Assembly (NCBI GenBank): GCA_003167495.1
Contig: PMSX01000151.1
Location: 1-34,844 of the forward strand
DNA from: Bryobacterales bacterium
GTDB taxonomy: Bacteria; Acidobacteriota; Terriglobia; Bryobacterales; Bryobacteraceae
DNA length: 34,844 nucleotides
Direction: 5' to 3'
Shown: one piece after another, positions 15,358-22,785 of the stretch
Numbering within the stretch: position 1 is the stretch's first letter
How the letters are laid out: the number at the start of each line of letters is the position of its first letter
Made by a program: the position numbers and the translations under genes
The notes under the pieces: generated by a model
Told to the model about the DNA's origin: nothing
Seen by the model: the letters and a program-made list of their open reading frames with translations, nothing else
The model's database searches: none

Positions 15358-16848
15358 CTATAACCCTCCGCCGCTAAGACCCTCGCTCATCGACAGCCGC
15401 GGCGCCTGTACCACGTGGTGACTGTGATTCGCCGCTGTTTGCAACACACCCGGCACCCTGGCTAAACCATGCTTTATGTCATGGTTCAGCGCGAGAACCT
15501 CTTTTTGACCCGCCGCGATGGCTTGCCCGTAGTCCAAACGGTCGGTCATCTTCCGTGCCTCCATGAGAAAAGGCCCCAAATTCTTGATCGCGCTGCGGTG
15601 CCGTTCGTCTGCCTCCGCCTGGTTGGTCGTCCCATAATTTTGCGACAAATCGATCTTCTTCACCCCCGCCTCCAACTGATTCGCCAAATTCCTGGCAATC
15701 GCGGCTTCGCCTGGCACATACTCAACCTCAGAGCAAGCGGCGTCGGCTTTGGCCCGCAGTTGACGAATCGTTTCCGCCCGTCCGTAAGTCGGTGTCACCG
15801 TTTGCCGTTCCAGCGAGTGTCCGTTTCTCGCTTCACCCTGTGACGGCCCTTTCATCTTTTGCAGAAAGTCTCCTAATGCGTCTTCCTGCCGAAGCGATAA
15901 ATACCGGTCCCGTAGTTCGTTTTCGCGTAGGGCAATCGGCTTCATCTGTTCCCGCAATTGCAGCCGCTCGTCTGTCTCCGCCTTTTCAAAACGTTCATGC
16001 AGGTGCAGAAATTGAGCGTGCTGCTGGCGCGCTTCATCCACAAGCTCCTGCAGCGTCATGTCGACTAAACCTTTAAGCTCCTTCGCCGCCTCCGGCGCGG
16101 TCGCGCGTTCCTCCAGTAAAGCGTTCCACTCTCGCCGGCGTTCCTGATCCAAACGAAAATCGGGACCCGTCACCCGCTCAGTTGCGCCAGGCTCTCCAGA
16201 CTTCATCTGTTCAGCTAGGAATTGGCTTTCCGCGATCGCCGGCAACTCGCGGGGCTTCAACCCGTATTGGCGCGCGAATTCATCCATCTCCCCCCGGTAG
16301 CCCGTGAATTGCCGCACGACGTTCCCTGTCTCATCGCGCTCCGCCAGTGCGTACCACGGTTTCCCCGCCACTTCGCTGAATTGCTGCAACGTCCATCCCC
16401 CGCAAACCCGCTCACTCAGAGTTTCCAGTTGCGCCTCTCTGAGGGTGAGGCCTGCTGGCCGATACAACTCAATCCCCTGCCTCCGGTCGTAGATGTATTC
16501 CACTTCCGGCGAATCCACCCCTTCCCAGGTGAGCTGCGCCGCCTCTACTTGAACACCGGCCACTGCTCGCTCACGAATGCTCTCCCATCCTTGCGCCGCC
16601 GCTCCATCCACAGTCGTGGCGGCGAATACTTGCTCGATTTGCTGCCCGTCCGATGTGGTCGCAGTGAACTTATAGGTATCCATCCGCTCGCCGGTGCGCT
16701 CCTGCGCCTCCAACCAGTAAAGGTTGTCTCGCTTCAACAACTCCCGAGCGTCGTTGCCAAATCTCTGAACAAAGGCAGCCGCCCTTGCGCGAAGTTCCTC
16801 TTCGGTGTATGCCACTTTTCTCGTTCGTGTGCTTGGTTCGTCTGCCAT
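15358..16848 (-). CDS. Coiled-coil conjugation-associated protein of unknown family
   Basis: A 496-residue soluble protein with no membrane segment or signal peptide. Residues about 40-110 (LYWLEAQERTGERMDTYKF onward) look like a compact alpha/beta domain. The middle (about 235-330) is strongly charged and helical (EARQQHAQFLHLHERFEKAE and onward), probably a coiled coil. The C-terminus ends with a His/Ser/Gly-rich tail. It lies between the TraF peptidase and the coupling protein and touches the latter's start, so it is produced with the relaxosome. A secreted effector, relaxase chaperone or cargo for the coupling protein are possible roles. I cannot assign one. Confidence 0.75.
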   Translation of the reverse strand: MADEPSTRTRKVAYTEEELRARAAAFVQRFGNDARELLKRDNLYWLEAQERTGERMDTYKFTATTSDGQQIEQVFAATTVDGAAAQGWESIRERAVAGVQVEAAQLTWEGVDSPEVEYIYDRRQGIELYRPAGLTLREAQLETLSERVCGGWTLQQFSEVAGKPWYALAERDETGNVVRQFTGYRGEMDEFARQYGLKPRELPAIAESQFLAEQMKSGEPGATERVTGPDFRLDQERRREWNALLEERATAPEAAKELKGLVDMTLQELVDEARQQHAQFLHLHERFEKAETDERLQLREQMKPIALRENELRDRYLSLRQEDALGDFLQKMKGPSQGEARNGHSLERQTVTPTYGRAETIRQLRAKADAACSEVEYVPGEAAIARNLANQLEAGVKKIDLSQNYGTTNQAEADERHRSAIKNLGPFLMEARKMTDRLDYGQAIAAGQKEVLALNHDIKHGLARVPGVLQTAANHSHHVVQAPRLSMSEGLSGGGL

Positions 16849-16872
16849 ACTCTGTTCCTTTCGTTCGGTGAG

Positions 16873-17388
16873 TTAAAGCACGAACAGCGGCTTGGCGTAG
16901 AACCGAATCGTCTCTTGCGCCACTGGTCCGAAATACCGTGAATCGTAACTATCCGCGTTGTACCCGGAAATTGCCCACAACCCGGATGTGTAGGTCCCAA
17001 AGGCAAAGTGTTCTAACGGTTGTCCTTTCCTAGACATCGCCTTTGGTTTTGTGTTGGGAATACGCACGCCGCCCACAAGGAAACCAGCCGCATCCAACGT
17101 GATCGGGGTTTCTGGCGTCGCCGGGTACACGGTCTTCAAAATCGGCTGGTACCCATCCGCGCACTCGCCGCGCCCCAGCTCCAGCCCGGCGCGCAACGCC
17201 GACCGCAACGTGTCGGCACTCAAACAAAAGCCCGCATACGGCGCACGCTCCGCCTCCGCCTCGTACAACCCGATCGGTACGCTATCGGTCGAATTGAAGC
17301 GCAAATGAGACCGACGCAATGCCGCAGGCGCACCCAGCGCCAGCACAACGAACGTTCCCCCGACCAAACCGACGATCAGTTGTTTCAC
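16873..17388 (-). CDS. traF: TraF-type conjugative pilin peptidase (S26 family)
   Basis: The 171-residue protein has one N-terminal membrane helix (about 3-22) and the TraF signatures: Ser36 in NSTDSVPIGLY, Lys85 in PILKTVYP and Asp149 in SYDSRYFGPV. These agree well with Ser37, Lys89 and Asp155 of RP4 TraF. RP4 TraF cleaves and cyclises the pilin TrbC in the periplasm. The start overlaps the stop of trbI by four bases (ATGA). The relevant TrbC homologue is encoded upstream at 25644. Confidence is high from motifs and context. Confidence 0.93.
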   Translation of the reverse strand: MKQLIVGLVGGTFVVLALGAPAALRRSHLRFNSTDSVPIGLYEAEAERAPYAGFCLSADTLRSALRAGLELGRGECADGYQPILKTVYPATPETPITLDAAGFLVGGVRIPNTKPKAMSRKGQPLEHFAFGTYTSGLWAISGYNADSYDSRYFGPVAQETIRFYAKPLFVL

Positions 17389-18794
17389 CGTTCACCCCCG
17401 AGCTTGATCGGTTCATACGGACCGGGAAACACCATCGACTTTTGCACCGACACATAGAACGGTTCGCCAGGCCGGATCTTCAACGTGGGTTGCAGATTTA
17501 AATTCCGGCTCGTGATTTGTTCGCCCAACTGCGCGGCTTGCTGCCCCACCGCGGACGCCGCCAGCTGCGTCGTCGACGGATACGCGAGAGTGCTATTTGC
17601 GCCGCTGTGATTCTGGCTGATTTGAATCCCCGCCGCAAAGATCGAACTCAGCAACACGCCACCCACCAAGCGCTTGATGTGATTGTCCGTTTGATCCTTC
17701 AACCCGACAGCGCCATCCGCCGCATGACTGACAAACTTGCCGAGGTTGATAAAGCTGCCGTCCGGAAAGCGCAAATAGGTCCAAATGACTTGCACCCGCC
17801 CTTGCCCGTAACTCACCGACGAGTTGTACTCCCCGGCCAGCAACGAACCAGCCGGAATCATAATGAACTGATGGTCCGGTGTGTTGTACACGTCGTCTTT
17901 GACCTGAGCAATCAAGTCTCCCGGCAAATCGGAGACAACACGCGTGGGCAGAATCGCCACAATCTTTTCGCCTCGTTCCACCACCCACCGCGAAATCGGC
18001 GCGACGCGCGTTGTCTTGAGATAATCCCCCTCTTCGTCCTGCTGAAATTTGCGCTTGCCGTTCTGTTGATTCAGGTCGTACTCTTCCGTCCCCGCTCCCA
18101 TCGCAGGAACACCGACGCCCATGGGCGGGTAGCCGCCACCAGCCAAGCCAGGGCGCGGCACGGAATTCGCCGCGCTGCTTAGTTGCGCGATTCGATCCAA
18201 TTCCGCCTGAATCGGATCAACACTCTTTTGCGCCGCTACACCGTTGTTTTGATTCGCCACAATGCCGGTCGGAGCCGCCATCGCTTGTTCCCGCCGTTCC
18301 AGTGCGCGCTCTCTCGTCCTCCGAACGGGATCGTCCGCAACCATCCCAGCGGCAGCATACTGCGGCGCCGGCGGCACATAGTAATACACCGGAGTTGGAG
18401 GCGGTACCGCAGCGCCCGGACTATTCGGGAAAGGATGAGCATCTGTTTTGACCGCCGCGACAACCGCATTGCCGGCTGCTTGCACAACACCCCCACCAGG
18501 CGCAGCAGCACCGCCGTTCTCACTTTGTCCATTCCCCACCAGGGTGCTCACTGGCGTCGCCTCCGCCCGGTTGCGCACCGCAGTTCTGTTGCTCTGCGCC
18601 GCATCGTGCGCCACCGTTGCGGCCGCTGTCGCCTGCGCCTGTTGTTCCTTCTTGGCAAAGCGTGTCCGGAACCCCAGAACCACCGCGCCCACGAGCAATA
18701 ATCCCAGAGCGACGGCTACCCACAGCACCCCGCTGCTCATCGCGCTCACCACGCGCGGCTGCCGGCCACCTAGATTCAACGATGTTGTTGCCAT
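17385..18794 (-). CDS. trbI: TrbI/VirB10 channel scaffold protein
   Basis: A 469-residue protein from ATG 18794, three bases after the trbG stop; the frame extends to 18836 but the extra part would overlap trbG. One inner-membrane helix lies at about 20-42 (VLWVAVALGLLLVGAVVLGF). A proline-rich stalk follows (PPPTPVYYYVPPAPQY), then the VirB10 C-terminal beta-barrel domain with IPAGSLLAGEYNSSVSYGQG and the antenna region RLVGGVLLSSIFAAGIQIS. It spans both membranes and gates substrate passage. It overlaps traF by four bases. Highly confident. Confidence 0.95.
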   Translation of the reverse strand: MATTSLNLGGRQPRVVSAMSSGVLWVAVALGLLLVGAVVLGFRTRFAKKEQQAQATAAATVAHDAAQSNRTAVRNRAEATPVSTLVGNGQSENGGAAAPGGGVVQAAGNAVVAAVKTDAHPFPNSPGAAVPPPTPVYYYVPPAPQYAAAGMVADDPVRRTRERALERREQAMAAPTGIVANQNNGVAAQKSVDPIQAELDRIAQLSSAANSVPRPGLAGGGYPPMGVGVPAMGAGTEEYDLNQQNGKRKFQQDEEGDYLKTTRVAPISRWVVERGEKIVAILPTRVVSDLPGDLIAQVKDDVYNTPDHQFIMIPAGSLLAGEYNSSVSYGQGRVQVIWTYLRFPDGSFINLGKFVSHAADGAVGLKDQTDNHIKRLVGGVLLSSIFAAGIQISQNHSGANSTLAYPSTTQLAASAVGQQAAQLGEQITSRNLNLQPTLKIRPGEPFYVSVQKSMVFPGPYEPIKLGGER

Positions 18795-18796
18795 CG

Positions 18797-19891
18797 CTAA
18801 CGGTCCCCCTTGTTTGCCGCTTCGTTCTGAATGCACACCCGCTGTTGTTTGCCGCCGACTCCTTGCAATAAACAGCCCCGGTCAAACAACGCATCCACGA
18901 CCAGCCGGTTTTCTTCCCAATGGGAGTTCGCCGGAATAGGCCCCGTCGCTCCCGTAATCTGCAGCACCGGCAAGCCGAGCTTCCGTACCGCCTGCGAGAG
19001 CTGAATGTAGGTGCGCGCGCCGTCGTCCCCGACACTCAATGGAATCATGAAATGCGCATCGCGGCCGTGAGTCTCCAGCGTGTACTTCCAGTTCTTGATT
19101 TCTTTGTCAGGTGCCAACTCCGCTAAATGTGCCGCTTCCGCTTGTCTCTCTCGCGCGAGCCGTTCTTCTTCTTTCTTGCGGCGCTCTTCGTCTTCCGGAT
19201 AAGAAAAGGAAATTCGCGCCATGTGCTCCGTCTGTGTCGCGATCAGCCGGAAGTAATACACGCGCCGGTTCGTCCCGATCGTCAGCGTTGTTTCCACATT
19301 CGCCACCGTCGGCTTGATGATGAGGTAATCGAATTCGCCAAGACGATCCGCGCCCTTATGGACTGAAATGTGAAACTCATCGTCCCCCACATCCACATCT
19401 TTTTCGGGTGCGTGTTCCCCCGGCTCCAAGTCAATCTCCGTGACCTGAAACAAGCCACACACAATCGACGGAATGCCCTTCCCCCAGGTGTAAATCAGGT
19501 GTCCGTCCGCAGCAGCTCTCATCTGCGGGTCGGCGTCGAAGGCTGCATCCGAGATTGCCAGCGCAGCCTTGGCGTTACCCGGCAACGGAAGCGTCCGACT
19601 CAAGGTAAGGGATTCCGCCGCCAAGGGTGTCTTGCCTTGTTTGCCCTTAGGCCCAGGGGCCGGGAGCTGGACGGCGCCGCTCGACACACCGGGCATCTGT
19701 CCACCTGGACCCACCACACCGCCCGACGCGCCCAACATTTTCAGGGCCGCGTTATAGGCCGCCGCCCGGTCTAACGCTTGTTGACGCGACATCGCCGTCG
19801 CCGGCACACCGTTCGGCGCGGCTTGTTGCCCAAACCCAATCGACGCTGTGACACACAGCAGCATCATCAAAACGGATGTCCCCGTTCTCAT
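18797..19891 (-). CDS. trbG: TrbG/VirB9 outer-membrane channel protein
   Basis: The 364-residue protein has a signal peptide (about 1-22, ending FGQQA). A Gly/Pro-rich spacer follows, then the VirB9/TrbG domain: HLIYTWGKGIPSIVCGLFQVTEIDLEPGEHAPEKDVDVGD, described here only by its ends GIPSIVCG and LEPGE, and FDYLIIKPTVANVETTLTIGT, marked by LIIKPT. A charged EEERLARERQ insert precedes the C-terminal domain, which ends with HWEENRLVVDALFDRG. VirB9 binds VirB10 and forms the outer-membrane ring with a VirB7/TrbH lipoprotein, which is not seen here. The start overlaps the trbF stop by four bases. Confidence 0.93.
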   Translation of the reverse strand: MRTGTSVLMMLLCVTASIGFGQQAAPNGVPATAMSRQQALDRAAAYNAALKMLGASGGVVGPGGQMPGVSSGAVQLPAPGPKGKQGKTPLAAESLTLSRTLPLPGNAKAALAISDAAFDADPQMRAAADGHLIYTWGKGIPSIVCGLFQVTEIDLEPGEHAPEKDVDVGDDEFHISVHKGADRLGEFDYLIIKPTVANVETTLTIGTNRRVYYFRLIATQTEHMARISFSYPEDEERRKKEEERLARERQAEAAHLAELAPDKEIKNWKYTLETHGRDAHFMIPLSVGDDGARTYIQLSQAVRKLGLPVLQITGATGPIPANSHWEENRLVVDALFDRGCLLQGVGGKQQRVCIQNEAANKGDR

Positions 19892-20628
19892 TGCTGCACC
19901 TCGTTAAATGTCAGCTCCGTCGCCAAGATCCCCATCGGATTCTCGGCCCGCGCTTGCTCGTTCGTTGGAATTTTCGTCGCGTAGACAATCCGCGCGTGCC
20001 ACATCTTGCTACTCACGTTCTGCCCCGACAGCGATGTCGTCGTTTCCGTCCACCACAAGCCGAACGTATTTGCCCCCTCCCGGTCGAATGTCCTGTACTG
20101 GACAGTCACGATTTCGCCCTTACCCGAGCGCGCCAGGGGATCGTTAGCCTCATACCACTTCGCCAACGCATCCCGCGCTTGTGAACCGTCCCCCACGAAC
20201 GCAAACGCCCGATCCCAATCCGCCTTCTGCGCTGCCGTATCCGACGTGACGCTACGCCACGACGTGATGAACTTTTTCAGCTCTTCCACTCGCACGATGT
20301 CCCACGTCGCGTCATCCATGTTCGTGGGTTTAATGGCTCCCGCGTAGTTCACCTGCGAGCCCGTGCGATCCAGCATGTACAGTTCCGTCCGCGAACTATG
20401 CGCCAGGTACCAAATGCCGTATCCCAAACCCCCGTCGATCAACACCAGCAAAAAGGCCATCAGCTGCCAGTTACGACGACCAGCTAACAGCGAGGAATAG
20501 CGTTCCTCCCAATTCCGCCGATAGCGCTCCGCCTTCTCCCGCGCCTCCGCTTCCACCCAAGAAACCTCCACCGCTTCAATCAGCGCCGGAGTGTCTGTCT
20601 TCGAGTTCGAATCTAAAAGACTCTGCAT
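19888..20628 (-). CDS. trbF: TrbF/VirB8 inner-membrane assembly protein
   Basis: A 246-residue protein from ATG 20628 with a strong upstream GGAGG; the longer open frame to 20961 overlaps trbL and is rejected. Charged cytoplasmic N-terminus (EAEAREKAERYRRNWEERY), one membrane helix at about 55-77 (MAFLLVLIDGGLGYGIWYLA), and a periplasmic VirB8/TrbF NTF2-like domain with WDIVRVEELKKFITSWRSV and YEANDPLARSGKG. It nucleates assembly of the secretion core. The gap to the trbL stop is 19 bases; the trbG start overlaps its stop. Confidence 0.92.
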   Translation of the reverse strand: MQSLLDSNSKTDTPALIEAVEVSWVEAEAREKAERYRRNWEERYSSLLAGRRNWQLMAFLLVLIDGGLGYGIWYLAHSSRTELYMLDRTGSQVNYAGAIKPTNMDDATWDIVRVEELKKFITSWRSVTSDTAAQKADWDRAFAFVGDGSQARDALAKWYEANDPLARSGKGEIVTVQYRTFDREGANTFGLWWTETTTSLSGQNVSSKMWHARIVYATKIPTNEQARAENPMGILATELTFNEVQQ

Positions 20629-20647
20629 TCTTCCTCCAATCTCCTTC

Positions 20648-21835
20648 CTATGAATCCAATCCGCCGAATTCCGGGCCTCGCCCGCTTCCATTTCCGTTCT
20701 GACCGCCGCCACTTCCCTTTGAACCGGAACCGCCTGCACTGATAGCGGCAGCCACTTGGCTACCTCCTCTCGCTCCTCCACCACCACCTGCTCCGGCTCC
20801 ACCAGCCGAAGCTCCACCGCCAGCTGCGCTCGGCGCCGTCGCCCCTCCAGCCATCGAGGCGCCTCCAACCGCCGCACCACCACCCGCAGCTGCCGCACCT
20901 GCGCCCGAACCAACTCCCGAAGCAAGCAATGCCGCTGTGGTACCCGCTTGGAGTGCTGCACTCAGCGCGCCCCACACTTCGTTGTGACTCAGATTCGGAC
21001 CGCCCCCCAACATGGCCGCCGCCATCGCAGGACCCCGCCAGCAAAGAATGCCGTAAATCACAGCTCCGGCGCTAATCTCCCAACACGCGTACACCCCCGC
21101 TTGCGACAGCGGAGCGTTGTTCGCCAAGCCTTTCCAAATCACAGCCATCTGGTTCCCCACGCCCACCAGAAAATACAGCGTCATCAACCGCACTCCGCTC
21201 GAAATGGCATAGGAGAAATACCGCTCCACATAGTTGCGCGTCCACGTCGAACCTCCGAAACCTAAAAAGAACACCCCCAACCCCAACGCCAAGAACGTCT
21301 GCACCTTCGTCAGAACGACTTCGACCGTCACGATTAAAAAAGAAAACAACACCACCAGCCCTGCAAACGCAATCGACAGGCCGGTCAGAAGATCGTTAAA
21401 GATCCCCGCTTTTAACGCCGTCGTCAGCATATTGCCCATGATGTTGAACCCTTGCTGCAAGATCACGCTCGGCTGAAGATCGAGATTTCCATTCGCCGCC
21501 TTGCCCACCGTCACGAAGTCATTAATAATCCTGTTCGCCCAATCCGGCCCGTTTAGCACCACATCGAGAAACAAAGCAATCAACAGCAAACGATTGGTCG
21601 TGCTCATAATCGCCGCCGTGATATCCCCTTGATACTGCTTCCACAGGCTCCAACCGAAGAAGGCCAAATCCAACAACGCTAACGCGCCAAACAGCTCCAG
21701 TGCATAAGGCTTTACTGCCCCAACCCAGCCAGGTACCAAGTTTTCAAACTGCCCCGTAATCGTCGATGGATCTTGAATCGGCGGAGGCACTGGCCCCGGC
21801 CCCACTTGAAACAACCAAAATAAAATCAGCAGCAC
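20648..21835 (-). CDS. trbL: TrbL/VirB6 polytopic channel protein
   Basis: The 395-residue protein starts at GTG 21835, touching the stop of the small gene upstream. At least five hydrophobic segments are visible (for example ELFGALALLDLAFFGWSLW, LSIAFAGLVVLFSFLIVTV and FLALGLGVFFLGFGG), as in P-type TrbL. The last 110 residues are extremely Gly/Ala/Ser-rich and low in complexity, likely a disordered tail. TrbL forms part of the inner-membrane passage for DNA. The order trbJ - small gene - trbL - trbF matches Ti-plasmid trb operons. Confidence 0.92.
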   Translation of the reverse strand: MLLILFWLFQVGPGPVPPPIQDPSTITGQFENLVPGWVGAVKPYALELFGALALLDLAFFGWSLWKQYQGDITAAIMSTTNRLLLIALFLDVVLNGPDWANRIINDFVTVGKAANGNLDLQPSVILQQGFNIMGNMLTTALKAGIFNDLLTGLSIAFAGLVVLFSFLIVTVEVVLTKVQTFLALGLGVFFLGFGGSTWTRNYVERYFSYAISSGVRLMTLYFLVGVGNQMAVIWKGLANNAPLSQAGVYACWEISAGAVIYGILCWRGPAMAAAMLGGGPNLSHNEVWGALSAALQAGTTAALLASGVGSGAGAAAAGGGAAVGGASMAGGATAPSAAGGGASAGGAGAGGGGGARGGSQVAAAISAGGSGSKGSGGGQNGNGSGRGPEFGGLDS

Positions 21836-22036
21836 CTAGCCGTTCCCCTTTTTCTGAGCGCTCGCCGCTGCTCCTACCAAACCTTCCATGCCTTTCACCA
21901 GCAGTTGTCCCAGCGTCCCCACCAGCCAGAAGACCCCAAAAACAACGAGGAAGAAAGGTAGAAGCACGATCGCACCGTTGCCACGGTTGCGCGTAGCGAG
22001 CAAGATTGCCAGTGCAAACTTTTCAAACCTAGTCAT
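21836..22036 (-). CDS. Small membrane protein at the trbK position
   Basis: A 66-residue protein with one membrane helix (about 23-45, IVLLPFFLVVFGVFWLVGTL) and basic ends. It lies between trbJ and trbL, where Ti and related plasmids carry trbK, the entry-exclusion lipoprotein gene. It has no lipobox cysteine, so it is not a typical TrbK and I leave the symbol empty. It could still be an exclusion or channel-accessory protein. Its start is 11 bases after the trbJ stop and its own stop touches the trbL GTG. Confidence 0.75.
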   Translation of the reverse strand: MTRFEKFALAILLATRNRGNGAIVLLPFFLVVFGVFWLVGTLGQLLVKGMEGLVGAAASAQKKGNG

Positions 22037-22047
22037 GCGAGTCCCTC

Positions 22048-22785
22048 CTACCAGCCCCGTGGGTCGGCCGCAAACGGCACGTACGTAAACGCGTTCGTTT
22101 GTCCTTGTTGTGCCGCCTGTTGCGTATTCAACTGCGAGGTCGTGAAAGCCGCGTTAGACCCGATGTTCTGAATGAACAGCATCCGCAGTTTTTGCAACTG
22201 AGCGACCGTCTCCAAACCAATTGTGTTCGTCAGTTGAATGCTCTGGTCCTGGCCGTTCGGCTGCTGATTCATCATGTTGATCTGCGCCATCCATTGCTGC
22301 TCGTTCTGCAGCATGTTGCCCTGGTAACCCGCGCTGTTCGCAGCCCCTCGAACAGCCCCTAGCGCGGTCGTCGCCCAGGTGTTGTACTGAGCGGCGTAAT
22401 TCACCAGCGGACTCGGCGAGAACGGCGCAAATTGGTTCCGAAAGGTCACATCCATTTGCGCTAAATTCAACGCGAGCCCTTGCGACTGCGACAGTACATT
22501 CGAGAACATCGCCAGGTCCGCGAAGATGTTCGTGCTCGGATGCGTCGCCAACTGCTGCACTTCCCGCGCCATCATCGTCGCTTGCTGCAACGTGCTTAAC
22601 GCCATCTGCACATCTTTGATGTACTGAAGCAACTGCGTCACGTGCGTCAACATCGTGTTCGTCTCCGTTCCCGGATCGGACACAACCCACTGGGCCTTTG
22701 CCTCTTGCATCGGCATCATGAGCAACGCTGCCGGTAACACCGCCAACGCGCCCCACTGGAAAATACGAGACACCACTTTACGCAT
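22048..22785 (-). CDS. trbJ: TrbJ/VirB5-type minor pilus protein
   Basis: A 245-residue protein from ATG 22785; a longer frame to 22842 would overlap trbE more deeply and is rejected. A signal peptide ends near MQEAKAQW (about residue 32). The mature part is alpha-helical and Gln/Asn-rich, with MLTHVTQLLQYIKDVQMAL and QQLATHPSTN typical of P-type TrbJ, a relative of VirB5. It is exported and assists pilus tip assembly. The start overlaps the trbE stop by eight bases. Confidence 0.9.
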   Translation of the reverse strand: MRKVVSRIFQWGALAVLPAALLMMPMQEAKAQWVVSDPGTETNTMLTHVTQLLQYIKDVQMALSTLQQATMMAREVQQLATHPSTNIFADLAMFSNVLSQSQGLALNLAQMDVTFRNQFAPFSPSPLVNYAAQYNTWATTALGAVRGAANSAGYQGNMLQNEQQWMAQINMMNQQPNGQDQSIQLTNTIGLETVAQLQKLRMLFIQNIGSNAAFTTSQLNTQQAAQQGQTNAFTYVPFAADPRGW

